In this document: piece by piece, positions 1 to 14,300 of the stretch
Position numbering within the stretch: position 1 is the stretch's first letter
Layout of the letters: each line of letters opens with the position of its first letter
Source: Megalopta genalis
Taxonomy: Eukaryota; Arthropoda; Insecta; Hymenoptera; Halictidae
Reading direction: 5' to 3'
Length of the DNA: 64,000 bases
NCBI RefSeq assembly: GCF_051020955.1
Contig: NW_027476676.1
Coordinates: 1-64,000 of the forward strand
Program-made: the position numbers and the translations under genes
The notes under the pieces: model-generated
What the model saw: the letters and a program-made list of their open reading frames with translations, nothing else
Told to the model about the DNA's origin: nothing
The model's database searches: none

Positions 1-459
1 TTCAACAGCATGCGAAACAAACGAGTTAGCTTCAAATCCATGCGAAACAAATGACTTAACATCAAATCAATGCGAATTAGAAGGGTTATCTTCGAATCCA
101 TGCGACACATATGATATAGCTTCAATTACTTGTGATATACATGATTTAGCTTCAACAGCATGCGAAACAAACGAGTTAGCTTCAAATCCAAGCGAAACAC
201 ATGATTTATATTCAAATCAATGCGAAGTTGAAAGCTTAGCTTCAAATCCATGGGAATCAAATGGTTTAGCTTCAAATACTTGTGATATACATGATTTAGC
301 TCAACTGCTAGCGAAAAAAAACGAGTTAGCTTCAAATCCAAGCGAGACACATGATTTAGCCTCAAATCAATGTGAAGTAGAAGGCTTAGCTTCGAATAAA
401 TGCGAAACAAATGGTTTAGCTTCAAATACTTGTGATATACATGATTTAGCTTCAACAGC

Positions 460-757
460 ATGCGAAACAAACGGGGTAGGTTCAAATCCATGCGAACACA
501 TGATTTAGCTTCAAATCAATGCGAAGTAGGAGACTTATCTTCGAATCCATGCGAAACAAATGGTTTAGCTTCAAATACTTGGGATATACATGACTTAGCT
601 TCAACAGCATGCGAAACAAACGGGGTAGGTTCAAATCCATGCGAACACATGATTTAGCTTCAAATCAATGCGAAGTAGGAGACTTATCTTCGAATCCATG
701 CGAAACAAATGGTTTAGCTTCAAATACTTGGGATATACATGACTTAGCTTCAACAGC
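460..757. repeat. Tandem pair of 149-bp units
   Basis: Positions 460-608 and 609-757 read the same, including the uncommon variant CGGGGTAGG and a 29-bp monomer with GAACACATG. The unit is 149 and not 150 bp because of that short monomer. Confidence 0.8.
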
Positions 758-3700
758 ATTCGAAATAAACGAGTTTGCTTCAAATCCATGCGAAACACAT
801 GATTTAGCTACAAATCAATGCGAAGTAGGTGGCTTATCTTCGATTCCATGCGATACAAATGGCTTAGGTTCAAATAATTGTGATATACATGATTTAGCTT
901 CAACAGCATGCGAAATGAACGAGTTAGATTCAAATCCATGCGAAACACATCATTTAGCTTCAAATCAATGCGAAGTAGAAGGATTATCTTCGAATCCATG
1001 CGAAACAAATGGTTTAGCTGCAAATACTTGTGATATACATGATTTAGCTTGAACTGCGTACGAAAAAAAGAGTTAGCTTCAAATCCATGCGAAACATATT
1101 ATTTAACTTCATATCAATGCGAAGTAGAAGGCTGATCTTCGAATCCATGCGAAGCAAATGGTTTAGCTTCAAATACTTGTGATACACTTGAGTTAGTTTC
1201 AACAAAAATGCGAAACAAACGAGTTAGCTTCAAATCCATGCGAAACACATGATTTAGCATCAAATCAATGCGAAGTGGAAGGCTTATCTTCGAATCCATG
1301 CGAAACAAATGGTTTAGCTTCATATACTTGTGATATACATGATTTAGCTTCAACAGCATGCGAAATGAACGAGTTAGATTCAAATCCATGCGAAACACAT
1401 GATTTAGCTTCAAATCAATGCGAAGTAGAAGTGTTATCTTCGAATCCATGCGAAACAAATGGTTTAGCTGCAAATACTTGTGATATACATGATTTAGCTT
1501 CAACTGCATACGAAAAAAAGAGTTAGCTTCAAATCCATGCGAAACATATGATTTAACTTCAAATCAATGCGAAGTAGAAGGCTGATCTTCGAATCCACAC
1601 GAAACAAATGGTTCAGCTGCACATACTTGTGATATACATGATTCAGCTTCAACAGCAAGCGAAAAAACGTGTTAGCTTCTAATCCATGCGAAACACATGA
1701 TTTAGATTAAAATCAATTCGAAGTAGAAGGCTTATCTTCGAATCCATGCGAAACAAATGGTTTAGCTTCAAATACTTGTGAAATACATAATTTAGCTTCA
1801 ACTGCATGCGAAAGAAACGAGTTATCTTCAAATCCTTGCGAAACACTTGATTTAGATTAAAATCAATGCGCAGTAGAAGGCTTATCTTCGAATCCGTGCG
1901 AAACAAATGGTTTAGCTTCAAATACTTGTGATACATTTGACTTAGCTTCAACAGCATGCGAAACAAACGAGTTAGCTTCAAGTCCAAGCGAAAAACATGA
2001 TTTATCATCAAGTCAACGCGAAGTTGACGGCTTAGCTTCAAATCCATGCGCAACGAATGATTTAGCTTCACATACTTGAGAATATAAGTGATATAGCTTC
2101 AAATGCAGGTGAAACAAACGAGTTAGCTTCAAACCCATGCGAAACACATGATTTAGCATCTAATCAATGCGAAGTAGAAGGCTGATCTTCGAATCCATGC
2201 GAAGCAAATTGTTAGCTTCAAATACTTGTGATACACTTGATTTAGCTTCAACAGCATGCGAAATAAACGAGTTTGCTTCAAATCCATACGAAACACATGA
2301 TTTAGCTACAAATCAATGCGAAGTAGGTGGCTTATCTTCGATTCCATGCAATACAAATGGTTTAGCTTCAAATAATTGTGATATACATGATTCAGCTTCA
2401 ACAGCATGCGAAACAAACGAGTTAGCTTCAAATCCATGCGAAACAAATGACTTAGCATCAAATCACTGCGAAGTAGAAGGCTGACCTTCGAATCCATGCG
2501 AAGCAAATGGTTTAGCTTCAAATACTTGTGATATAAATGATTAAGTTTCAACAGCATGCGAAACAAACGAGTTAGATTCAAATCCATGCAAAACACATGA
2601 TTTAGCTTCAAATCAATGCGAAATAGATGGATTATCTTCGAATCCATGCGAAACAAATGGTTTAACTTCAAATACTTGTGCTATACATGAGTTAGCTTCA
2701 ACAGCATGCGAAGCAAACGAGATATCTTCAAATCCAAGCGAAACACATGATTTATCTTCAAATCAATGCTAAGTAGAAAGCTTAGCTTCAAATCCATGGG
2801 AATCAAATGGTTTAGCTCCAAATACTTGTGATATACATGATTTAGCTTGAACTGCTAGCGAAAAAACGAATTATCTTCAAATCCAAGCGAAACACATGAT
2901 TTAGCCTCAAATCAATGCGAAGTAGAAGGCTTAGCTTCGAATAAATGCGAAACAAATGGTTTAGCTTCAAATACTTGTGATATACATGATTTAGCTTCAA
3001 CAACATGCGAAACAAACGAGTTAGCTTCAAGTCCAAGCGAAAAACATGATTTATCATCATGTCAACGCGAAGTTGACGGCTTAGCTTCAAATCCATGCGA
3101 AACGAATGATTTAGCTTCACATACTTGAGAATATAAATGATATAGCTTCAAATGCAGGCGAAACAAACGAGTTAGCATCAAACCCATGCGAAACACATGA
3201 TTTAGCATCTAATCAATGAGAAGTAGAATGCTGATCTTCGCAATCCATGCGAAGCAAATGGTTTAGCTTCAAATACTTGTGATACACTTGATTTAGCTTC
3301 AACTGCATGCGAGACAAACGAGTTAACTACAAATCCATGCGAAACAAATGACTTAGCATCAAATCAATGCGAAGTAGAAGGCTGACCTTCGAATACATGC
3401 GGAACAAATGGTTTAACTTCAAATACTTGTGATATACATGACTTAGCTTCAACAGCATGCGAAGCAAACGAGTTATCTTCAAATCCAAGCGAAACACATG
3501 ATTTATCTTCAAATCAATGCTAAGTAGAAAGCTTAGCTTCAAATCCATGGGAATCAAATGGTTTAGCTTCAAATACTTGTGATATACATGATTTAGCTTG
3601 AACTGCTAGCGAAAAAACGAATTAGCTTCAAATCCAAGCGAAACACATGATTTAGCCTCAAATCAATGCGAAGTAGAAGGCTTAGCTTCGAATAAATGCG

Positions 3701-6239
3701 AAACAAATGGTTTAGCTTCAAATACTTGTCATATACATGATTTAGCTTCAACAACATGCGAAACAAACGAGTTAGCTTCAAGTCCAAGCAAAAACATGAT
3801 TTAGCATCAAGTCAATGCGAAGTAGAAGGCTGACCTTCGAATCCATGCGAAGCAAATGGTTTAGCTTCAAATACTTGTGATATAAATGATTTAGTTTCAA
3901 CAGCATGCGAAACAAACGAGTTAGAATCAAATCCATGCGAAACAAATGATTTAGCTTCAAATCAATGCGAAGTAGAAGGCTTATCTTCGAATCCATGCGA
4001 AACAAATGGATTAGCTTCAAATACTTGTGATATACATGATTTAGCTTCAACAGCATGCGAAACAAACGAGTTAACTTCAAATCCATGCGAAACACATGAT
4101 TTAGTTTCAAATCAATGCGAAGTAGAAGACTGACCTTCAAATCCATGTGAAACGAATAGTTTAGCTTCCAAAACTTTTGATATACATGATTTAGCTTCAG
4201 CAGCATGCGAAACAAACGAGTTAGCTTCAAATCCTTGCGAAACACATGATTTAGCTTCAAGTCAATGCGAATTAGAAGGGTTATCTTGGAATCCATGCGA
4301 AACGTATGATATAGCTTCAAATACCTGTGATATACATTATTTAGCTTCAACAGCATCCGAAACAAACGAGTTAGATTCAAATCCATGCGAAACACATGAT
4401 TTAGCTTCAAATGAATGCGAAGTAGAAGGGTTATCTTCGTATCGATGCGAAACAAATGGTTTAGCTGCAAATACTTGTGATGTACATGATTCAGCTTCAA
4501 CTGCATGCGAAACAAACGAGTTAGCTTCAAATCCATGCGAAACACATGATTTAGATTAAAATCAATGCGAAGTAGAAGGCTTATCTTCGAATCCATGCGA
4601 AACAAATGGTTTAGCTTCAAATACTTGTGATATACATGATTTAGCTTCAACTGCATGCGAAACAAACGTGTTAGCTTAAATTCCATGCGGAACACATGAT
4701 TTAGCTTCAAATCAATGCGAAGTAGAAGGCTGATCTTCGAATCCATGCGAAGCAAATTGTTTAGCTTCAAATACTTGTGATATACATGATCTAGCTTCAA
4801 CAGCATGCGAAGCAAACGAGTTATCTTCAAATCCAAGCGAAACACATGATTTAGCTTCAAATCAATGCGAAATAGATGGATTATCTTCGAATCCATGCGA
4901 AACAAATGGTTTAACTTCAAATACTTGTGATATACATGATCTAGCTTCAACAGCATGCGAAGCAAACGAGTTATCTTCAAATCCAAGCGAAACACATGAT
5001 TTATCTTCAAATCAATGCTAAGTAGAAAGCTTAGCTTCAAATCCATGGGAATCAAATGGTTTAGCTTCAAATACTTGTGATATAAATGATTTAGTTTCAA
5101 CAGCATGCGAAACAAACTAGTTAGCTTCGAATCCATGCGAAACAAATGGTTTAACTTCAAATACTTGTGATATACATGATTTAGCTTCAACAGCAAGCGA
5201 AGCAAATGAGTTATCTTCAAATCCAAACGAAACACATGATTTATCTTCAAATCAATGCTAAGTAGAAAGCTTAGCTTCAAATCCATGGGAATAAAATGGT
5301 TTAGCTTCAAATACTTGTGATATACATGATTTAGCTTCAACTGCTAGCGAAAAAACGAATCAGCTTCAAATCCAAGCGAAACACATGATTTAGCCTCAAA
5401 TCAATGCGAAGTAGAAGGCTTAGCTTCGAATAAATGCGAAGCAAATTGTTTAGCTTCAAATACTTGTGATACACTTGATTTAGCTTCAACAGCATGCGAA
5501 ACAAACGAGTTAACTTCAAGTCCAAGCGAAAAACATGATTTATCATCAAGTCAACGCGAAGTTGACGGCTTAGCTTCAAATCCATGCGAAACGAATGATT
5601 TAGCTCCAGATACTTGTGAGTATAAGTGATATAGCTTCAAATGCAGGCGAAACAAACGAGTTAGCTTCAAACCCATGCGAAACAGATGATTTAGCATCTA
5701 ATCAATGAGAAGTAGAAGGCTGATCTTCGTATCCAGGCGAAACAAATGGAGTAGCTTCATATACTTGTTATATACATGATTTAGCCACAACAGCATGCGA
5801 AATAAACGAGTTAGATTCAAATCAATGCGAAGTATAAGGGTTATCTTCGAATTCATGCGAAACAAATGGTTTAGCTGCAAATACTTGTGATATACATGAT
5901 TTAGCTTCAACTGCATGCGAAGCAAACGAGTTAACTTCAAGTCCAAGCGAAAAACATGATTTAGCTTCAAATCAATGCGAAGTAGAAGGGTTATCTTCGA
6001 ATCCATGCAAAACAAATGGTTCAGCTTCAAATACTTGTGATATACATGATTCAGCTTCAACTGCATGCGAAACAAACGAGTTAGATTCAAATCCATGCTA
6101 AACACATGATTTAGCTTCAAATCAATGCGAAATAGATGGATTATCTTCGAATCCATGCGAAGCAAATGGTTTAGCTTCAAATACTTGCGATACACTTGAG
6201 TTAGCTTCAACAGCATGCGAAACAAACGAGTTAGCTTCA

Positions 6240-7320
6240 AATCCATGCGAAACACATGATTTAGCATCAAATCAATGCGAAGTGGAAGGCTTATCTTCGA
6301 ATCCATGCGAAACAAATGGTTTAGCTTCATATACTTGTGATATACATGATTTAGCTTCAACAGCATGCGAAATGAACGAGTTAGATTCAAATCCATGCGA
6401 AGCAAATGGTTTAGCTTCAATTACTTGTGATATACATGATTTAGCTTCAACAGCATGCGAAACAAACGAGTTAGTTTCAAATCCATGCGAACACATGATT
6501 TAGCTTCAAATCAATGCGTAGTAGGAGGCTTATCTTCGAATCCATGCGAAACATATGATATAGCTTCAAATACTTGTGATATACATGATTTAGCTTCAAC
6601 AGCATGCGAAACAAACGAGTTAGTTTTAAATCCATGCGAACACATGATTTAGCTTCAAATCAATGCGAAGTAGGAGGCTTATCTTCGAATCCATGCGAAA
6701 CATATGATATAGCTGCAAATACTTGTGATATACATGATTTAGCTTCAACTGCATGCGAAGCAAACGAGTTAACTTCAAGTCCAAGCGAAAAACATGATTT
6801 AGCTTCAAATCAATGCGAAGTAGAAGGGTTATCTTCGAATCCATGCAAAACAAATGGTTCAGCTTCAAATACTTGTGATATACATGATTCAGCTTCAACT
6901 GCATGCGAAACAAACGAGTTAGATTCAAATCCATGCTAAACACATGATTTAGCTTCAAATCAATGCGAAATAGATGGATTATCTTCGAATCCATGCGAAG
7001 CAAATGGTTTAGCTTCAAATACTTGCGATACACTTGAGTTAGCTTCAACAGCATGCGAAACAAACGAGTTAGCTTCAAATCCATGCGAAACACATGATTT
7101 AGCATCAAATCAATGCGAAGTGGAAGGCTTATCTTCGAATCCATGCGAAACAAATGGTTTAGCTTCATATACTTGTGATATACATGATTTAGCTTCAACA
7201 GCATGCGAAATGAACGAGTTAGATTCAAATCCATGCGAAGCAAATGGTTTAGCTTCAATTACTTGTGATATACATGATTCAGCTTCAACTGCATGCGAAA
7301 CAAACGAGTTAGATTCAAAT
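6240..7320. repeat. 838-bp offset duplication
   Basis: The segment read from 6282 (ATGGAAGG-type start of the plus frame) reappears at 7120, and minus-frame blocks ending at 6420 and 7258 match at the same 838-bp offset. 838 is 28 monomers minus 2, reflecting two 29-bp monomers in the unit. Confidence 0.7.
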
Positions 7321-8550
7321 CCATGCTAAACACATGATTTAGCTTCAAATCAATGCGAAATAGATGGATTATCTTCGAATCCATGCGAAACAAATGGTTT
7401 AGCTCCAAATACTTGTGATACACTTGATTTAGCTTCAACAGCGTGCGAAATAAACGAGTTAGCTTCAAATCCATGCGAAACACATGATTTAGCATCTAAT
7501 CAATGCGAAGTAGGAGGCTGATATTCGAATCCATGCGAAGCAAATTGTTTAGATCCAAATACTTGTGATACACTTGATTTAGCTTCAACAGCGTGCGAAA
7601 TAAACGAGTTAGCTTCAAATCCATGCGAAACACATGATTTAGCTACAAATCAATGCTAAGTAGAAAGCTTAGCTTCAAATCCATGGGAATCAAATGGTTT
7701 AGCTTCAAATACTTGTGATATACATGATTCAGCTTCAACTGCTAGCGAAAAAACGAGTTAGCTTCAAACCCATGCGAAACACATGATTTAGCATCTAATC
7801 AATGCGAAGTAGAAGGCTGATCTTCGAATCCATGCGAAGCAAATTGTTTAGCTCCAAATACTTGTGATACACTTGATTTATCTTCAAACAGCGTGCGAAA
7901 TAAACGAGTTAGCTACAAATCTATGCAAAACACATGATTTAGCTTCAAATCAATGCGAAATAGATGGATTATCTTCGAATCCATGAGAAACAAATGGTTT
8001 AACTTCAAATACTTGTGATATACATGATTTAGCTTCAACAGCATGCGAAGCAAACGAGTTATCTTCAAATCCAAGCGAAACACATGATTTATCTTCAAGT
8101 CAATGCTAAGTAGAAAGCTTAGCTTCAAATCCATGGGAATCAAATGGTTTAGCTTCAAATCCTTGTGATATACATGATTCAGCTTCAACTGCATGCGAAA
8201 CAAACGAGTTAGCTTCAAGTCCAAACGAAACACATGATTTAGCTTCAAATCAATGCGAAGTAGAAGGGTTATCTTCGAATCCATGCGAAACAAATGGTTT
8301 AGCTTCAAATACTTGTGATATACATGATTCAGCTTCAACTGCATGCGAAACAAACGAGCTAGATTCAAATCCATGCTAAACACATGATTTAGCTTCAAAT
8401 CAATGCGAAATAGATGGATTATCTTCGAATCCATGCGAAACAAATGGTTTAACTTCAAATACTTGTGATATACATGATTTAGCTTCAACAGCATGCGAAG
8501 CAAACGAGTTAGATTCAAATCCATGCGAAACACATGATTTAGCTTCAAAT

Positions 8551-9900
8551 CAATGCGATGTGGAAGGCTTACCTTCGAATCCGTGCGAAACGAATAGTTT
8601 AGCTTCAAATACTTGTGATATACATGATTTAGTTCCAACAACATGCGAAACAAACGAGTTAGCTTCAAATCCATGCGAAACACATAATTTAGATTAAAAT
8701 CAATGCGAAGTAGAAGGCTTATCTTCGAAACCATGCGAAACGAATAGTTTAGCTTCAAATACTTGTGATATTCATGATTCAGCTTCAACTGCATGCGAAA
8801 CAAACGAGTTAGCGTCAAATCCATGCGAAACACATGATTTAGCTTCAAATCACTGCGAATTAGAAGGGTTATCTTCGAATCCATGCGAAATATATGATAT
8901 AGCTGCAAATACTTGTGATATACATGATTCAGCTTCAACAGCATGCGAAACAAACGAGTTAGTTTCAAATCCATGCGAAACACATGATTTAGCTTCAAAT
9001 CAATGCGATGTGGAAGGCTTACCTTCGAATCCGTGCGAAACGAATAGTTTAGCTTCAAATACTTGTGATATACATGATTTAGTTCCAACAACATGCGAAA
9101 CAGACGAGTTAGCTTCAAATCCATGCGAAACACATAATTTAGATTAAAATCAATGCGAAGTAGAAGGCTTATCTTCGAAACCATGCGAAACGAATAGTTT
9201 AGCTTCAAATACTTGTGATATTCATGATTCAGCTTCAACTGCATGCGAAACAAACGAGTTAGCTTCAAATCCATGCGAAACACATGATTTAGCTTCAAAT
9301 CACTGCGAATTAGAAGGGTTATCTTCGAATCCATGCGAAATATATGATATAGCTGCAAATACTTGTGATATACATGATTCAGCTTCAACAGCATGCGAAA
9401 CAAACGAGTTAGTTTCAAATCCATGCGAAACACATGATTTAGCTTCAAATCAATGCGATGTGGAAGGCTTACCTTCGAATCCGTGCGAAACGAATAGTTT
9501 AGCTTCAAATACTTGTGATATACATGATTTAGTTCCAACAACATGCGAAACAAACGAGTTAGCTTCAAATCCATGCGAAACACATAATTTAGATTAAAAT
9601 CAATGCGAAGTAGAAGGCTTATCTTCGAAACCATGCGAAACGAATAGTTTAGCTTCAAATACTTGTGATATTCATGATTCAGCTTCAACTGCATGCGAAA
9701 CAAACGAGTTAGCTTCAAATCCATGCGAAACACATGATTTAGCTTCAAATCACTGCGAATTAGAAGGGTTATCTTCGAATCCATGCGAAATATATGATAT
9801 AGCTGCAAATACTTGTAATATACATGATTTAGCTTCAACTGCATGCGAAACAAACAAGTTAGCTTCAAGTCCAAACGAAACACATGATTTATCTTCTATG
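8551..9900. repeat. Three tandem copies of a 450-bp unit
   Basis: The marker CAATGCGATGTGGAAGG occurs at 8551, 9001 and 9451, exactly 450 bp apart, with nearly identical sequence between. The third copy diverges at about 9816. 450 bp is three pentameric units. Confidence 0.85.
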
Positions 9901-11302
9901 CATTGCGTAGTAGAAGGTTTAACTACAAATCCATGCGATTCAAGTGATTTAGGTTAAAATACTTGCTATATAATGGATTTAGCTTCAACTGGAAGCGAGA
10001 CAAACGAGTTAGCTTCGCATTCATGCGAAACACATGATTTAGATTCAAATCAATGCGAGGTAAAAGCTTTGTCTTCAAATCCATGTGAAACAAATGATTT
10101 AGCTTCAAATACTTTCGATATATATGATTTAGATTCAACTGCATGCGAAACAAACGAGTTAACTTCAAATCCATGCGAAACACATGATTTAGTTTCAAAT
10201 CAATGCGAAGTAGAAGACTGATCTTCAAATCCATGTGAAACGAATAGTTTAGCTTCCAAAACAATTGATATACATGATTTAGCTTCAACAGCATGCGAAA
10301 CAAACGTGTTAGCTTCAAATCCATGCGAAACACATGATTTAGCTTCAAATCAATGCGAAGTAGTAGGGTTATCTTCGATTCCATGCGAAACAAATGGTTT
10401 AGCTGCAAATACTTGTGATATACATGATTTAGATTCAACTGCGTACGAAAAAAAGAGTTAGCTTCAAATCCATGCGAAACATATTATTTAACTTCATATC
10501 AATGCGAAGTAGAAGGCTGATCTTCGAATCCATGCGAAGCAAATGGTTTAGCTTCAAATACTTGTGATACACTTGAGTTAGCTTCAACAGCATGCGAAAC
10601 AAACGAGTTAGCTTCAAATCCATGCGAAACACATGATTTAGCATCAAATCAATGCGATGTGGAAGGCTTATCTTCGAATCCATGCGAAACAAATGGTTTA
10701 GCTTCATATACTTGCGATATACATGATTTAGCTTCAACAGCATGCGAAATGAACGAGTTAGATTCAAATCCATGCGAAACACATGATTTAGCTTCAAATC
10801 AATGCGAAGTAGAAGTGTTATTTTCGAATCCATACGAAACAAATGGTTTAGCTGCAAATACTTGTGATATACATAATTTAGCTTCAACTGCATACGAAAA
10901 AAAAGAGTTAGCTTCAAATCCATGCGAAACATATGATTTAACTTCAAATCAATGCGAAGTAGAAGGCTGATCTTCGAATCCATGCGAAGCAAATGGTTTA
11001 GCTTCAAATACTTGCGATACACTTGAGTTAGCTTCAACAGCATGCGAAACAAACGAGTTAGCTTCAAATCCATGCGAAACACATGATTTAGCATCAAATC
11101 AATGCGAAGTGGAAGGCTTATCTTCGAATCCATGCGAAACAAATGGTTTAGCTTCATATACTTGTGATATACATGATTTAGCTTCAACAGCATGCGAAAT
11201 GAACGAGTTAGATTCAAATCCATGCGAAGCAAATGGTTTAGCTTCAATTACTTGTGATATACATGATTTAGCTTCAACAGCATGCGAAACAAACGAGTTA
11301 GT

Positions 11303-11331
11303 TTCAAATCCATGCGAACACATGATTTAGC
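11303..11331 (+). repeat. Example of the 29-bp variant monomer
   Basis: Contains ATGCGAACACATGATTTAGC where other monomers have GAAACACATG, one A fewer. It always follows the monomer with AACGAG or AACGAGG and shifts the plus frame into the Cys-decapeptide frame. Confidence 0.85.
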
Positions 11332-14300
11332 TTCAAATCAATGCGAAGTAGGAGGCTTATCTTCGAATCCATGCGAAACATATGATATAGCTTCAAATAC
11401 TTGTGATATACATGATTTAGCTTCAACAGCATGCGACACAAACGAGTTAGTTTCAAATCCATGCGAACACATGATTTAGCTTCAAATCAATGCGAAGAAG
11501 GAGGCTTATCTTCGAATCCATGCGAAACATATGATATAGCTGCAAATACTTGTGATATACATGATTTAGCTTCAACTGCATGCGAAGCAAACGAGTTAAA
11601 CTTCAAATCCAAGCGAAAAACATGATTTAGCTTCAAATCAATGCGAAGTAGAAGGGTTATCTTCGAATCCATGCAAAACAAATGGTTCAGCTTCAAATAC
11701 TTGTGATATACATGATTCAGCTTCAACTGCATGCGAAACAAACGAGTTAGATTCAAATCCATGCTAAACACATGATTTAGCTTCAAATCAATGCGAAATA
11801 GATGGATTATCTTCGAATCCATGCGAAACAAATGGTTTAGCTCCAAATACTTGTGATACACTTGATTTAGCTTCAACAGCGTGCGAAATAAACGAGTTAG
11901 CTTCAAATCCATGCGAAACACATGATTTAGCATCTAATCAATGCGTAGTAGGAGGCTGATATTCGAATCCATGCGAAGCAAATTGTTTAGATCCAAATAC
12001 TTGTGATACACTTGATTTAGCTTCAACAGCGTGCGAAATAAACGAGTTAGCTTCAAATCCATGCGAAACACATGATTTAGCTACAAATCAATGCTAAGTA
12101 GAAAGCTTAGCTTCAAATCCATGGGAATCAAATGGTTTAGCTTCAAATACTTGTGATATACATGATTCAGCATCAACTGCTAGCGAAAAAACGAGTTAGC
12201 TTCAAACCCATGCGAAACACATGATTTAGCATCTAATCAATGCGAAGTAGAAGGCTGATCTTCGAATCCATGCGAAGCAAATTGTTTAGCTCCAAATACT
12301 TGTGATACACTTGATTTATCTTCAAACAGCGTGCGAAATAAACGAGTTAGCTTCAAATCTATGCAAAACACATGATTTAGCTTCAAATCAATGCGAAATA
12401 GATGGATTATCTTCGAATCCATGAGAAACAAATGGTTTAACTTCAAATACTTGTGATATACATGATTTAGCTTCAACAGCATGCGAAGCAAACGAGTTAT
12501 CTTCAAATCCAAGCGAAACACATGATTTATCTTCAAGTCAATGCTAAGTAGAAAGCTTAGCTTCAAATCCATGGGAATCAAATGGTTTAGCTTCAAATCC
12601 TTGTGATATACATGATTCAGCTTCAACTGCATGCGAAACAAACGAGTTAGCTTCAAGTCCAAACGAAAAACATGATTTAGCATCAAGTCAGCGCGAAGTT
12701 GATGGCTTAGCTTCAAATCCATGCGAAACGAAAGATTTAGCTTCACATACTTGTGAATATAAGTGATATAGCTTCAAATGCAGGCGAAACAAACGAGTTA
12801 GCTTCAAACCCATGCGAAACACATGACTTAGCATCTAATCAATGCAAAGTAGAAGGCTAATCTTCGAATCCATGCGAAACAAATGATATAGCTTCAAATA
12901 CTTGTGATACACTTGATCTAGCTTCAACAGCATGCGAAACAAACGAGTTAGCTTCAAATCCATGCGAAACACATGATTTAGCTTCAAATCAATGCGAAGT
13001 AGGAGGCATATCTTCGATTCCTTGCGATACAAATGGTTTAGCTTCAAATACTTGTGATATACATGATTTAGCTTCAACAGCATGCGAAACAAACGAGTTA
13101 GCTTCAAATCCATGCGAAACACATGATTTAGCTTCAAATCAATGCGAAGTAGAAGGGTTATCTTCGAATCCATGCGAAACAAATGGTTTAGCTTCAAATA
13201 CTTGTGATATACATGATTCAGCTTCAACTGCATGCGAAACAAACGAGTTAGATTCAAATCCATGCTAAACACATGATTTAGCTTCAAATCAATGCGAAAT
13301 AGATGGATTATCTTCGAATCCATGCGAAACAAATGGTTTAACTTCAAATACTTGTGATATACATGATTTAGCTTCAACAGCATGCGAAGCAAACGAGTTA
13401 GATTCAAATCCATGCGAAACACATGATTTAGCTTCAAATCAATGCGATGTGGAAGGCTTACCTTCGAATCCGTGCGAAACGAATAGTTTAGCTTCAAATA
13501 CTTGTGATATACATGATTTAGTTCCAACAACATGCGAAACAAACGAGTTAGCTTCAAATCCATGCGAAACACATAATTTAGATTAAAATCAATGCGAAGT
13601 AGAAGGCTTATCTTCGAAACCATGCGAAACGAATAGTTTAGCTTCAAATACTTGTGATATTCATGATTCAGCTTCAACTGCATGCGAAACAAACGAGTTA
13701 GCTTCAAATCCATGCGAAACACATGATTTAGCTTCAAATCACTGCGAATTAGAAGGGTTATCTTCGAATCCATGCGAAATATATGATATAGCTGCAAATA
13801 CTTGTGATATACATGATTCAGCTTCAACAGCATGCGAAACAAACGAGTTAGTTTCAAATCCATGCGAAACACATGATTTAGCCTCAAATCAATGCGAAGT
13901 AGAAGGCTTAGCTTCTAATAAATGCGAAACAAATGGTTTAGCTTCAAATACTTGTAATATACATGATTTAGCTTCAACTGCATGCGAAACAAACAAGTTA
14001 GCTTCAAGTCCAAACGAAACACATGATTTATCTTCTATGCATTGCGTAGTAGAAGGTTTAACTACAAATCCATGCGATTCAAGTGATTTAGGTTAAAATA
14101 CTTGCTATATAATGGATTTAGCTTCAACTGGAAGCGAGACAAACGAGTTAGCTTCGCATTCATGCGAAACACATGATTTAGATTCAAATCAATGCGAGGT
14201 AAAAGCTTTGTCTTCAAATCCATGCGAAACAAATGATTTAGCTTCAAATACTTTCGATATATATGATTTAGATTCAACTGCATGCGAAACAAACGAGTTA

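Noticed and set aside
3778..5340. A 520-codon minus-strand ORF as a gene
   Set aside because: Same reason as the 7913-9883 case: decapeptide repeat only, bounded by length-variant monomers or chance stops.
7913..9883. A 656-codon minus-strand ORF as a protein-coding gene
   Set aside because: It is the ten-residue echo of the satellite, begins and ends inside the array, has no promoter or flanking gene structure, and two other frames are open over the same DNA.
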